This document shows, in pieces, positions 11,212-19,696 of a stretch of 64,000 nucleotides of DNA. Each line of letters begins with the position of its first letter. Position 1 is the first letter of the stretch. Both the position numbers and the translations under genes were made by a program. The notes under the pieces were generated by a model. It was not told the DNA's origin and did no database searches. It saw only the letters and a list, made by a program, of their open reading frames with translations. The stretch is from Acidobacteriota bacterium (GTDB lineage Bacteria > Acidobacteriota > Vicinamibacteria > Vicinamibacterales > CAVVIG01), in the NCBI GenBank assembly GCA_003222395.1, contig QHWB01000038.1, positions 62,001 to 126,000 on the forward strand, read 5' to 3'.

Positions 11212-12891
11212 GTGGTGTGGATGCGTCGGTTGTTGTCGCTCGCGGTCCTGCTCGCGGTCATCGTCGCTGGAGCCGCGGCTCAACCTGGTTCGTACGACAT
11301 CGTGATTCGCGGCGGCCACATCGTGGACGGCTCCGGCAACCCGTGGTTCGCCGGCGACGTCGCGATCCGGAACGGGCGCATCGCGGCCGTCGGACGCGTG
11401 TCGAACGCCGCCGCCGCGCGAACGATCGAGGCGCGCGGCCTCGTCGTCTCGCCTGGTTTCATCGACCTGCACACGCACTCCGACATCGCAGTGCTCGCCG
11501 ACGGCACTGCTCAGAGCAAGGTGCGCCAGGGCGTCACGCTCGACGTCATGGGCGAGAGCACGTCGGTGGCGCCGCGCGACGGGTTGAAGGACGAGGGCGC
11601 CAACGACGGCGGCGTCACGGCAGCCGGCGCGGTCACGCCGGACTGGACGACGTTCACCGGCTACTTCCAGCGCGTGGAGCGGGAAGGCGTCTCGATCAAT
11701 CTGATCTCACACGTCTCGAGCGAACAGGTGCGCCGCGTCGTCATGGGATACGACGCGCGTCCCGCCACGCCCGCCGAGCTCGATCGCATGAAGAAGCTCG
11801 TGGCGCGATCGATGGAAGAAGGCGCGTGGGGGCTCGTCACGCGGTTCGAGAGCGGTGGACCGGATCATCCCGCGGAAATCGTCGAGCTCGCCAGGGTGGT
11901 CGCGTCCTACGGCGGCAACTACACGTCGCACGTCGGCAGCGAAGGCTTCGAGCAGGAGAAGGAAATCCAGTTCGCGATCCGCGTGGCCGAAGAAGCGAAG
12001 ATCCCCGTCCACATCTTTCATCTGAAGATTCGCGCGCGCGACAACTGGGGCACCGTCGGCAAGTACGTCAGGATGATCGAGGAGGCGCGGTCGCGCGGGC
12101 TGGACGTCACCGCGAATCAGTATCCGTACACCGCGATGAACCACGGATGGAGCGCGTTCTTCCCCGTCTGGGCGCGCGAGGGCGGTCCGGCGAAGTTCGC
12201 CGAGCGGCTCCGCGATCCGGCGGTCCGCGAGCGGATCAAGACCGACAAGGATTTCATCGCCTGGGCGAAAGAGCACGGCTGGTGGGAAGGCATCGTGATG
12301 GGCCGCGCCGGCAGCGAGAAGAACCGCAGGTACGAGGGAATGCGCGTCTCCGAGATCGCGAAGCAGCGCGGCGACGCGGATCCGGCCGACACGTGCCTCA
12401 CGCTGATGGCCGAGGACGGCGGCCGCATCAGCGGCATGTTCCACACGATGTCGGAAGACGATGTGCGGCTCGTGATGCGGCAGCCGTGGGTGGCCATCGC
12501 GAGCGACGGGTCGGCCATCAATCTCGACGCGCCCGGCGTGCCGCACCCGCGCAACTACAGCACCAACGTCCGCGTGCTCGGCTACTACGTCCGCGATCAG
12601 CGCGTGCTGACGCTCGAGGACGCCGTTCGCAGGATGACGTCGCTGCCGGCGCAGATTCTCGGTCTGCGCGATCGCGGCCAGCTGCGCGAGGGACTTGCCG
12701 CCGACGTCGCGGTGTTCGACCCCGCCGTGGTCGGCGAGACGAACTCGTTCGAGAAGCCGAAGTCGTACGCGAAGGGTGTTCAGTACGTGATCGTGAACGG
12801 CACGATCGTCATCGACAGAGGCGAGCACACCGGCGCGAAGCCGGGGAGAGTCGTTCGCTCGTACGCGTCGTCAGCAGCCAAGACTCATTAG
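11212..12891 (+). CDS. Secreted N-acyl-D-amino-acid deacylase family amidohydrolase
   Basis: The family removes acyl groups from N-acyl-D-amino acids with a metal-dependent TIM barrel. The 559-residue protein starts with a signal peptide (MRRLLSLAVLLAVIVAGAAAQ), then YDIVIRGGHIVDGSGNPWF, the metal-binding PGFIDLHTHSD motif and the GVTLDVMGES loop typical of D-aminoacylases. Later segments IFHLKIR and ASDGSAINLD fit the metal ligands. The GTG at 11212 has GGAGG six bases upstream, so it is preferred over the ATG three codons later. Export suggests scavenging of D-amino acid derivatives or peptidoglycan fragments. It faces convergently the small secreted protein that follows. Confidence 0.82.
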   Translation: MVWMRRLLSLAVLLAVIVAGAAAQPGSYDIVIRGGHIVDGSGNPWFAGDVAIRNGRIAAVGRVSNAAAARTIEARGLVVSPGFIDLHTHSDIAVLADGTAQSKVRQGVTLDVMGESTSVAPRDGLKDEGANDGGVTAAGAVTPDWTTFTGYFQRVEREGVSINLISHVSSEQVRRVVMGYDARPATPAELDRMKKLVARSMEEGAWGLVTRFESGGPDHPAEIVELARVVASYGGNYTSHVGSEGFEQEKEIQFAIRVAEEAKIPVHIFHLKIRARDNWGTVGKYVRMIEEARSRGLDVTANQYPYTAMNHGWSAFFPVWAREGGPAKFAERLRDPAVRERIKTDKDFIAWAKEHGWWEGIVMGRAGSEKNRRYEGMRVSEIAKQRGDADPADTCLTLMAEDGGRISGMFHTMSEDDVRLVMRQPWVAIASDGSAINLDAPGVPHPRNYSTNVRVLGYYVRDQRVLTLEDAVRRMTSLPAQILGLRDRGQLREGLAADVAVFDPAVVGETNSFEKPKSYAKGVQYVIVNGTIVIDRGEHTGAKPGRVVRSYASSAAKTH

Positions 12892-12905
12892 TGGCGACCA
12901 GCCCG

Positions 12906-13406
12906 CTACTTCGCGCTGCACTTCTGGGCGACGGTTTCGATCGCCGCAACCCGCAGCCGCTTCGCGCTCGACTTCAGATCGTGGCTTCCGCCGGTCGTAC
13001 CGGCGACTTCCGGAACGCCGGTGTCCGCGCCGCGGCCGTCGAGCGTCATCGTACCCTGCACGCGCACGCGCTCGCCGAGGTGCGCGTCGAGCTTGGCGGC
13101 GTCGCCGACGAGCACGTAAGTCGTCGGCCTGGCATCCTTCGCGAGGCTCGTGCTCGCGTCGGTCGCCTGCGCCAGCATGTACCCGGGCGCCGGCTCCTGG
13201 CTGTTCGCGAGCTTGCCTGCTTCCTCGGGCCGCGCCGCGGTGCCCGACGCCGTCGTGCCGAGCGTGCCCGACTGGCCGATCCTCTGCAGACAGCCGACGA
13301 CGGTCACCGGATTCGCGGTGGACCCGCTGCGATCGCCCTGCGCCGCGACGGCACAGCCGAGCACCAGCACGATGCTCAGCGTCTCAGCCCATCTGTGATG
13401 TGACAT
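12906..13406 (-). CDS. Small secreted protein of unknown function
   Basis: The 166-residue protein has an N-terminal signal sequence ending near AVAAQG. A VTVVGCLQR motif follows, which I recall from many short exported acidobacterial proteins, and the C-terminal half contains GERVRVQGTM, which could be an OB-like strand. Nothing catalytic is visible. It lies 80 bases downstream of the TonB receptor gene on the same strand and may share its transcript. I do not recognise a named family with confidence. Confidence 0.6.
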   Translation of the reverse strand: MSHHRWAETLSIVLVLGCAVAAQGDRSGSTANPVTVVGCLQRIGQSGTLGTTASGTAARPEEAGKLANSQEPAPGYMLAQATDASTSLAKDARPTTYVLVGDAAKLDAHLGERVRVQGTMTLDGRGADTGVPEVAGTTGGSHDLKSSAKRLRVAAIETVAQKCSAK

Positions 13407-13485
13407 GGATATGCCTCCGCGTCACATCGCTGCAACGGCGGCGCCAGTTTGAATGGCTGAAATGTTGTGGGGCGGCCCATGATTT

Positions 13486-16400
13486 CTAGAACGTCATCTT
13501 GATGGCCACCTGGACCTGTCGCGGGTCTCCGACGCCCTGTCGCAGGAACCCGTCGAAATTGAACAGCGCCGGCGTCGTGAGCGGATTCACGTTGTTGGCG
13601 TTGTTGAGGGTGTTGAACATCTCGACGCTCGGGATGATGTCGACGCGCATGCCGACGCGGATCGGCCGCTGGAGGCGCCAGTCGAGCGAGAAGTACTGGT
13701 TGTCCTTGCGATCCCAGTTGCGGCCGCGATCGGTGCCGTTCAACACGCGCGGCGACGTGGTGATCGGCTGCGCGGTGCGACCCTGCATGCGCACGTTGAT
13801 CAGGAAGCGCTGCGGCAGCTCCGCATAGGTGAAGAAGTTGAATTTGTGGCGGATGTCGCGATCCGACGGCCCGTAGTCGAGGCTCAAATCGTAGAAGTTG
13901 AACGAGCGATCGGTGAACGGATCGCGCTCGTTCGAGTCGTCGTCTTCGTCCTTCGACAGGACGTAGTTCGCTTCGAGCTGATACCGCTGCGAGAAACGTT
14001 TCCGCACGCCGAATGTGGCGCCGCGGTAGAGGCCGTGCCCGCGGCTGTTCGTCACGAACACGTCGCTCAACTGCGGCTCGAACGGATTGCCGCCGGTGTA
14101 GGTCGTGGTGTCGCGCGTCGGCGGCTGCACGGACGCGGCTGCCGTTCCGTGGACGTTGTAATTGAGGAAGCGCGTGAGGTGCACCCCTTTCGCGACGGTG
14201 ACGTCGACGTAGGCCGCCACGCTCGACGCGAGCTCACGGTCGAAGCCGACGTTGACGCTGTAGACGCGCGGGTTGCGGTAGTCGCGATCGAACACGCGCA
14301 CGCCGGTGAAGAGTGGAAACGTGCCGGCGGGCACCGCGCTCGGCGCGAGGAGATTCGGCCACACCGGCATGTCGGCGAACGCCGTGAACGCGGTGTTGCG
14401 GAAATCGCTCTTCTGCTGAATCCCGTTGGTGGTGACCGATCCGACCTGGCTCAGCATGTTCTGCCGCGCGTAGTAGATGCCGGCGCTTCCGCGGACGACC
14501 GACTTGCCGTCCTCGGCCACGTCCCACGCAAATCCGCCTCGCGGCTGAAGCTGGTTCCATTGATTGTGAATCGTGCCGTCGGAGGGGAATCGCGGATCGT
14601 TCAGGAAGCTAGCGTACGCCGTGGTCTTCGGATCGACTGTTGACGGCATCATCTGGCCGTCCCACCGCAGACCGTAATCGACCGTCAGGCCGTGGCCCGC
14701 CTGCCATCGGTCCTGAACGAACAGCGCGAGCTCCTCATTGTTGATGTCCGAGGCGCCGGCCGCGTCGCGCGCGATGCCATCGGGGCTGGTGCTCTGAAGG
14801 TAGAACAGCAGCGGTCCGCCGGTCGGTGTCGAGTTGCCCGGGCACGCAGCCGGCGCGGTGACGTACGCGCCGTTCGAGCAGCCGACGGTGAACGGCCCGA
14901 ATCCGCCGGGCGCCCCAGGTGAGGCATAGCGCAGGAAGCCGGGCACGCTGTCGAAGATGTACCGCCCTTCGAAGAAGCCGCGAAAGACCTGGGCGTTGTT
15001 CGTGTGGATCCATTCGGCGCCGGTTTTGACCGTGTGTCTGCCGGCGACGATCGAGAAGTTGTCCTTGACTTGAAACCGCTTGACCAGCTCGTCGACGTTC
15101 GGTTCCAGGAAAAACGGATTGCCGAAGCGGAACGTCGTGGCGAAGCCCATCGCCGTGTCGGCTGGAACGGACGAAGCCACGGCGGACCGCGGACGATTTT
15201 CGCGCGAGTAGGTCGCATGGAACTCATTCAGTTTGTTTGCCGTGACGGTGCTGAACAGGTTCAGGTTCAGAACGTTGATCTTCGAGGGCCCTTCGATGCC
15301 GTTGGCCGAGCTGCCGTACGTCGCGACGTCGAACGTCTGGTTCGTGTTCTTCGAGTAATCGAAGTTGTACGACGCCGACAGGTTGTTCCGCGGCGAGAGG
15401 CTGAAGTCCACCTTCGCCAGCGTCGCGTTGTTGTTGATCGAATGCTGAACAGGCTGTCCTTCGTCCTGGCCTCGACCGGTGCGGAAGAACCCGAGCAGCG
15501 CGAGTCTCTGGCAGTCGGCGCTGGCGGCGATCAACGCCTCGTTGGCCGCGAGCGTCGGCGCGCTCACCGGACAGGGCGCTCCAATCGCCTCCGACAGGTT
15601 CGGACGCAGAAGATTCTCGCGGACGCCTTCGAGCGCGAGGAAGTAGAAGGCCTTGTCCCTGACGATCGGGCCGCCGATCGTGCCGCCGAACTGCTCGCGG
15701 TGAAAGTCGTCGAGCGGCTTGCCGTCCGACGTATTCGACGTGAGCCCTTCGACGCGCTGGTAATGGAACAGCGAGCCGGTGATCTGATTCGTGCCCGACT
15801 TGGTGATGACGTTGACGACGCCTCCGGCGGTATGGCCGAACTCGGCGCTGGCGCCGGTGGCGATCACCTGAAACTGCTTGACCGCCTCGAGCGTGATGTC
15901 GATCGCCGCGCGCTGCCCGCCGACCTGCTCGCCGAAGAACCCGTTGGTGTAGTCGCCGCCGTCGAGGCTGATGTTGTTGAAGACGCCGCGCTGGCCGGCG
16001 AACGTGATCTCGTCGCCGTCGGGGCCCTGCACGATGCTCACGCCGGGCGTCAACGTGAGGAGATCCTCGAACTTGCGCCCGAGGATCGGCGTCGACTCGA
16101 TCGTCGTTTCGTCGAGCGTGCTGGCGGCCGTCGTGCGCGTCGTCTCGACGGCGGGGCTCGTCGTCGTCACCGTGACGGTTTCGGCGATCCCGGACAATTT
16201 CATCGTCGGACTGAGCCGCACCGTTTCGCCGACCGTGACAATCACGCCTTCCTGCACGACGGTCGCAAAGCCCGAGAGCTTCAGCGTGATCGTGTAGCGC
16301 CCCGGCGGCAGCTGCAGCGCCACGAACCGTCCCTCGCGATCCGTCGTCAGCGTGCGCGTCAGGTTGGTGTCGGCGTTGCGGATCTCCACCTCGACTCCGG

Positions 16401-16530
16401 GCAGAACCGCGCCGCTGGCGTCGACGACGGTGCCGTCGATGACGGCGGTCGTGATCTGCGATTGCGCCGCGGCGGACGCGGCGGCCGCCAGCGAGATGAT
16501 CACTACGGTGAGCAGGTGCAAGGACCGCAT
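13486..16530 (-). CDS. Oar-like TonB-dependent receptor with carboxypeptidase-regulatory domain
   Basis: The 1014-residue outer-membrane protein begins with a signal peptide (SLAAAASAAAQ). A carboxypeptidase regulatory-like beta-sandwich follows (about residues 25-110: GTVVDASGAVLPGVEVEI), then a plug domain (about 120-260, with NISLDGGDYTNGFFGEQVGG and GGVVNVITKSGT) and a 22-strand barrel ending in the aromatic VAIKMTF. Such receptors import large ligands, often glycans or peptides, using TonB energy; the ligand is unknown. The start at 16530 is chosen because AGGAGG precedes it at the right distance; an upstream start at 16563 lacks one. It is divergent from the kinase-BRCT gene. Confidence 0.87.
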   Translation of the reverse strand: MRSLHLLTVVIISLAAAASAAAQSQITTAVIDGTVVDASGAVLPGVEVEIRNADTNLTRTLTTDREGRFVALQLPPGRYTITLKLSGFATVVQEGVIVTVGETVRLSPTMKLSGIAETVTVTTTSPAVETTRTTAASTLDETTIESTPILGRKFEDLLTLTPGVSIVQGPDGDEITFAGQRGVFNNISLDGGDYTNGFFGEQVGGQRAAIDITLEAVKQFQVIATGASAEFGHTAGGVVNVITKSGTNQITGSLFHYQRVEGLTSNTSDGKPLDDFHREQFGGTIGGPIVRDKAFYFLALEGVRENLLRPNLSEAIGAPCPVSAPTLAANEALIAASADCQRLALLGFFRTGRGQDEGQPVQHSINNNATLAKVDFSLSPRNNLSASYNFDYSKNTNQTFDVATYGSSANGIEGPSKINVLNLNLFSTVTANKLNEFHATYSRENRPRSAVASSVPADTAMGFATTFRFGNPFFLEPNVDELVKRFQVKDNFSIVAGRHTVKTGAEWIHTNNAQVFRGFFEGRYIFDSVPGFLRYASPGAPGGFGPFTVGCSNGAYVTAPAACPGNSTPTGGPLLFYLQSTSPDGIARDAAGASDINNEELALFVQDRWQAGHGLTVDYGLRWDGQMMPSTVDPKTTAYASFLNDPRFPSDGTIHNQWNQLQPRGGFAWDVAEDGKSVVRGSAGIYYARQNMLSQVGSVTTNGIQQKSDFRNTAFTAFADMPVWPNLLAPSAVPAGTFPLFTGVRVFDRDYRNPRVYSVNVGFDRELASSVAAYVDVTVAKGVHLTRFLNYNVHGTAAASVQPPTRDTTTYTGGNPFEPQLSDVFVTNSRGHGLYRGATFGVRKRFSQRYQLEANYVLSKDEDDDSNERDPFTDRSFNFYDLSLDYGPSDRDIRHKFNFFTYAELPQRFLINVRMQGRTAQPITTSPRVLNGTDRGRNWDRKDNQYFSLDWRLQRPIRVGMRVDIIPSVEMFNTLNNANNVNPLTTPALFNFDGFLRQGVGDPRQVQVAIKMTF

Positions 16531-16611
16531 GAGACCTCCTGTCTTCGAAGCGTGCGCCATCATGGGTCAATCGCGGCGCGGCGGCAAGTGTTCGTACTGC
16601 GGCGGAGCGTT

Positions 16612-16617
16612 TAGAAT
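16612..16617 (+). promoter_or_regulatory. Putative -10 box of the kinase-BRCT gene
   Basis: TAGAAT lies 11 bases before the ATG at 16629, with no ribosome binding site between, which fits a leaderless or near-leaderless transcript. Confidence 0.4.
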
Positions 16618-16628
16618 AGCGGGCGTCG

Positions 16629-17783
16629 ATGTACGCCACCTCCGCGACCACCCGTGCGAGAACGCTCCCCGTGTCGGGCGATCGCGCGTCGCCGCTGCTC
16701 GCGGCCCCGCAAATCGTCACGAGCCCCGAGACGCAGATTCAGTATCGCGTCGAACGGCTGCTCGGCGAGGGCGGGTTCGGTCAGGTGTATCTTGCGACGC
16801 GGCTCGGGCACTCGGCGTTGGTGCCAGAGATTGTGTGCATCAAAGTCAGTCCGCGCATCGATGGCTGGCTGCGGGAGGCGTATTTCGGGCAGCTGCTCGA
16901 CGGCCATCCCCGGGCGATTCGCGTGTTCGATCGATTTCCGCTGATGCGCGGCGGCCAGGTGCTGTACTGCCTGACGCTCGAGTACGCGCGCCACGGCGAT
17001 CTGAGCGCGTTCCTGTCGCGCTCGGGCAAGGGATGGTCGGAGCGGCTCGCGCGGCGGGAAATTTCAGGCCTGCTCGAAGTGCTCGGCAAACTTCATCGCG
17101 GCCAGACGCTTCATCGCGACCTCACGCCGCTGAACGTCTTCGTCTGCGACGGCCGGCGGCTCAAGCTCGGAGACTTCGGCATCGTCCGCCAACAGAGCGA
17201 TCGGCGCGGCATCACGGCTCGAACGATGAACGCGCTCACCGCGCCCAGCGAGATTCTCGAGCGCGCGGCGCCGAAGTGGCAGGCGCGCGACGATGTCTAT
17301 CAGGTCGGACAGCTGCTGGGCATGTTGATCAGAGGCGACGCGCGGACGCGGATCCGCACGCACGACATTCGCGCGCTCCCCTGCACCGATCATCTGAAGG
17401 AGATTGTGTATCGGTGCATCGGCGAGCGCAGGAAGCGCTACGAGAGCGCCGACGAAATGATCAACGCGCTGCGGAATCCGCCGGCGACACTCAGAGCCGG
17501 CGTGCGCCGGACGCTCAAAGGCGTGCACCTCGCGTTCACCGGCATCCTCAGCAAACGCCGCAGCGAAGCGATTCGCGCCGCTCGCCGGGCCGGCGCCATC
17601 GTCCACGGCGGCCCGTCGGTCGGCACGACGGTCGTCGTCCGGGGCCGCCCCAATCCGCTACAGGCCGCAGGCCGCGACGGTGGACGCAAGCTGATGGAGA
17701 TCAAGCGGCTGCGCGAGAAGGGTCACCGCATCACGCTGCTCAACGAGCGACAGTTCTGGGCGCTCGTGGCCCGTCCACGCTGA
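16629..17783 (+). CDS. Soluble Ser/Thr protein kinase with C-terminal BRCT domain
   Basis: The 384-residue protein is a Hanks-type kinase: glycine loop LGEGGFGQVY, ATP-binding Lys72 (CIKVS), catalytic HRD at 162-164 (HRDLTPLN) and Asp182 in DFG. All catalytic residues are present, but no membrane segment is seen, unlike most bacterial kinases of this class. Residues from about 296 (LKGVHLAFTG) to the end look like a BRCT domain: a strand, an RRSEAIRAARRAGAIV helix with the small-residue turn, a TTVVVRG strand and a final FWALV helix with its tryptophan. BRCT domains bind DNA ends or phosphopeptides in DNA repair proteins such as LigA. The pairing suggests a kinase tied to DNA damage or replication, which is inference. 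The stop is followed by a T-rich tract at 17794-17802, but the nearest stem is weak. Confidence 0.8.
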   Translation: MYATSATTRARTLPVSGDRASPLLAAPQIVTSPETQIQYRVERLLGEGGFGQVYLATRLGHSALVPEIVCIKVSPRIDGWLREAYFGQLLDGHPRAIRVFDRFPLMRGGQVLYCLTLEYARHGDLSAFLSRSGKGWSERLARREISGLLEVLGKLHRGQTLHRDLTPLNVFVCDGRRLKLGDFGIVRQQSDRRGITARTMNALTAPSEILERAAPKWQARDDVYQVGQLLGMLIRGDARTRIRTHDIRALPCTDHLKEIVYRCIGERRKRYESADEMINALRNPPATLRAGVRRTLKGVHLAFTGILSKRRSEAIRAARRAGAIVHGGPSVGTTVVVRGRPNPLQAAGRDGGRKLMEIKRLREKGHRITLLNERQFWALVARPR

Positions 17784-17849
17784 TCAAGGATTCTATTTTT
17801 TCCTGCGTCTCGCTCCCCCGCAAGCGCGCCGACGTCGCCCTGTCCGCGG

Positions 17850-17855
17850 TAAGAT
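17850..17855 (+). promoter_or_regulatory. Putative -10 box of the DinB gene
   Basis: TAAGAT lies eight bases before the ATG, with no ribosome binding site: the classic spacing for a leaderless message. Confidence 0.35.
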
Positions 17856-17863
17856 CGCCGGTC

Positions 17864-18439
17864 ATGCCGGCGCAGTACGAAGTCACCGCGATCGGTTCCG
17901 ACGAGATCCCGCGCGCGAGCGATCCCGCCCACCAGCACCTGCTCGACGTGTACGCGAGCGAGATCAACAAGGTCGCCTCCGTCTGGCGCGGATTCGACGA
18001 CGGCGTGATCGGGTACCGGCCACATCCGAAATCGATGACGGTCGCCGACGTGTTCAGGCACGAGCTGCTGTCGGGCCGGCGCTTCTTCGGCGAGTTCCTC
18101 GGCCTGCCCGAACCCGACGCGGCTTCGCTCGTGCCCTCGCCCCTTACAGTGAACGCGTCCGTCGTGCGGCTGGCCGAGCTCGCGCGCGCACGCCTGCCGC
18201 GCCTGGCGCGCGAACCGCAGTCATGGTGGGAAGCGGCCGTGCCGTTCTTCGACGTCGAGCGCACGCGCATCTGGGTCTTCTGGAGACGAGTCCTGCACAG
18301 CGCTCATCACCGCACGCAGCTGACGGTCTATCTGCGTTTGCTCGACCGCCCGGTGCCGGCCATTTACGGGCCGACGGCCGATGTCACGTGGACCGGCGCC
18401 GATCCGACGCGCACCGTCGACGCCGCGCGGCGCCATTGA
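17864..18439 (+). CDS. DinB-family putative metal-dependent enzyme
   Basis: The 191-residue protein fits the DinB/YfiT four-helix family. One helix carries VFRHELLSGRRF, whose His would be the first metal ligand. A later helix carries HSAHHRTQ, giving the typical HxxxH pair. Family members include thiol transferases (bacillithiol- or mycothiol-type) and proteins induced by DNA damage, but the substrate is unknown for most. The start at 17864 is chosen because upstream codons are atypical and a TANNNT box sits eight bases before it. The gene follows the kinase-BRCT gene in the same direction by 80 bases, and a repeat array begins 17 bases after its stop. Confidence 0.72.
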   Translation: MPAQYEVTAIGSDEIPRASDPAHQHLLDVYASEINKVASVWRGFDDGVIGYRPHPKSMTVADVFRHELLSGRRFFGEFLGLPEPDAASLVPSPLTVNASVVRLAELARARLPRLAREPQSWWEAAVPFFDVERTRIWVFWRRVLHSAHHRTQLTVYLRLLDRPVPAIYGPTADVTWTGADPTRTVDAARRH

Positions 18440-18455
18440 TCAGGTCGATGTAGAC

Positions 18456-18600
18456 CGCTCGGCTGAAAGCCTCGCGCTACCACGGACGTGCGGCCTCGCG
18501 GTACCACGGACGTGCGGCCTCGCGGTACCACGGACGTGCGGCCTCGCGGTACCACGGACGTGCGGCCTCGCGCTGCCACGGACGTGCGGACTCGCGCTGC
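18456..18600. repeat. Modular repeat array: one hairpin unit plus five 24-base tandem units
   Basis: One copy of CGCTCGGCTGAAAGCC-TCGCGCTAC (18456-18480) is followed by five tandem 24-base units beginning CACGGACGTGCGGCC at 18481, 18505, 18529, 18553 and 18577. Read on the minus strand, both unit types start with the same head (GTAGCGCGAGGC or GTACCGCGAGGC) and differ in their tails. There are no unique spacers. The array fills most of the gap between the DinB and YCII genes. Confidence 0.85.
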
Positions 18601-18668
18601 CAGGACCTGTCGATCGCGCGCCTGCCCGTTCGACAAGAGCCATGAAGGGTCAAACAGAGGAGAGAGAC

Positions 18669-19088
18669 ATGAGATTCATGGTCATCGTCAAAGCGAGCAA
18701 GGAATCGGAAGCGGGCGTCATGCCGGATCGAAAGCTTCTGACCGAAATGGGCAAGTACAATGAACAGCTCTCGAAGGCCGGCGTGTTCCTGGCCGGCGAG
18801 GGGCTGCACCCGACCTCGAAAGGAAAACGGGTGAAGTTCTCCGGAACGCAGAGGACGGTCATCGACGGCCCGTTCGCCGAAACGAAGGAGCTCATCGCCG
18901 GGTACTGGCTATGGCAGGCCAAGTCCATGGACGAAGCGGTCGAGTGGCTGAAGCGGGCGCCGTTCGACGGCGGGACCGAAGTCGAGATCCGGCAGGTGTT
19001 CGAGGCGGCGGATTTCGGAGACGAATTCACGCCGGAGCTGCGACGTCAGGAAGAGGCGATCCGGGCGCAGGCGGCCGCGAAGAAGTAA
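18669..19088 (+). CDS. YCII-related (DGPF) domain protein
   Basis: The 139-residue protein is a single YCII-like ferredoxin-fold domain: MRFMVIVKASKESE at the N-terminus, then VIDGPFAETKELIAGYWL, the DGPF signature of the family, and a WLKRAPF helix. In other bacteria these proteins often sit beside ECF sigma factors and may act on small molecules or in regulation, but no reaction is established. A GGAGAG site six bases upstream supports the start. It comes right after the tandem-repeat array and is followed by the cytochrome-like gene in the same direction. Confidence 0.8.
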   Translation: MRFMVIVKASKESEAGVMPDRKLLTEMGKYNEQLSKAGVFLAGEGLHPTSKGKRVKFSGTQRTVIDGPFAETKELIAGYWLWQAKSMDEAVEWLKRAPFDGGTEVEIRQVFEAADFGDEFTPELRRQEEAIRAQAAAKK

Positions 19089-19116
19089 AACCGTTTCCGC
19101 GCGCGTCCGCGGGAGG

Positions 19117-19683
19117 ATGATGAGGATGATGCGAAGCGTTGTCGGATTCATGACGGTCCTGCTGCTCGCGACTGCCATGGCCGCGCAGGCGCCGTCACCC
19201 AAACCTGCCCCCGCAGCCGCGACGCGTCCGGCGGGCACGCTCGCGCAGGTGATGCGCGGGATCTATTTTCCGAATTCGAACGTGATCTTCGACGTCCAGC
19301 AGACCGATCCTGCGGCGCCGAAGAAAGCGCCGACCGAGATCGGACGTTCCGCGTCAGAGACGTACGCCAACACGTACTCCGGATGGGAAGCGGTCGAAAA
19401 CGCCGCCGTCGCGCTGACCGACGGCGTCGATCTCATCCTGAAGCCGGGACGCTCGTGTCAGAACGGCAAGCCGGTGCCGCTGCAGCAGGCGGACTTTCAG
19501 AAGTTCGCGCGCGAGATGCGCGCCGCGGGCCTCGCCGTGCTCGAAGCGGCGCGAACGAAGAACCAGGAGAAGGTGTCGGACGCCACCAACACGCTCGCCG
19601 ATGCGTGTTCGAACTGCCACGAGGTGTACCGCGACAAGGGGCCGGCCGACAGCCCGGCCCGATGCACGCCGCCCCGCAAGTAG
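19117..19683 (+). CDS. Exported cytochrome c'-like heme protein
   Basis: The protein (about 188 residues) has a signal peptide (FMTVLLLATAMAAQA). Near the C-terminus it carries the heme attachment motif CSNCH followed by EVYRDKG, with helices before it. A single heme motif at the end of a helical bundle is the layout of cytochrome c' and related proteins, which bind gases such as NO or CO or carry electrons in the periplasm. The start is uncertain: ATG codons at 19117, 19120, 19126 and 19129 follow a GGGAGG, and 19126 has the best spacing. It is convergent with the DUF885 gene, 13 bases away. Confidence 0.7.
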   Translation: MMRMMRSVVGFMTVLLLATAMAAQAPSPKPAPAAATRPAGTLAQVMRGIYFPNSNVIFDVQQTDPAAPKKAPTEIGRSASETYANTYSGWEAVENAAVALTDGVDLILKPGRSCQNGKPVPLQQADFQKFAREMRAAGLAVLEAARTKNQEKVSDATNTLADACSNCHEVYRDKGPADSPARCTPPRK

Positions 19684-19696
19684 ATCGCGAAACCAC

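Noticed and set aside
17771-17803. Rho-independent terminator after the kinase-BRCT gene
   Set aside because: A CGTGG/CCACG stem exists, but 16 bases separate it from the T-tract, which is too far for a standard terminator.
18481-18600. CRISPR-like regular array
   Set aside because: Units are directly tandem with a 24-base period and no unique spacers, and no cas gene is near.
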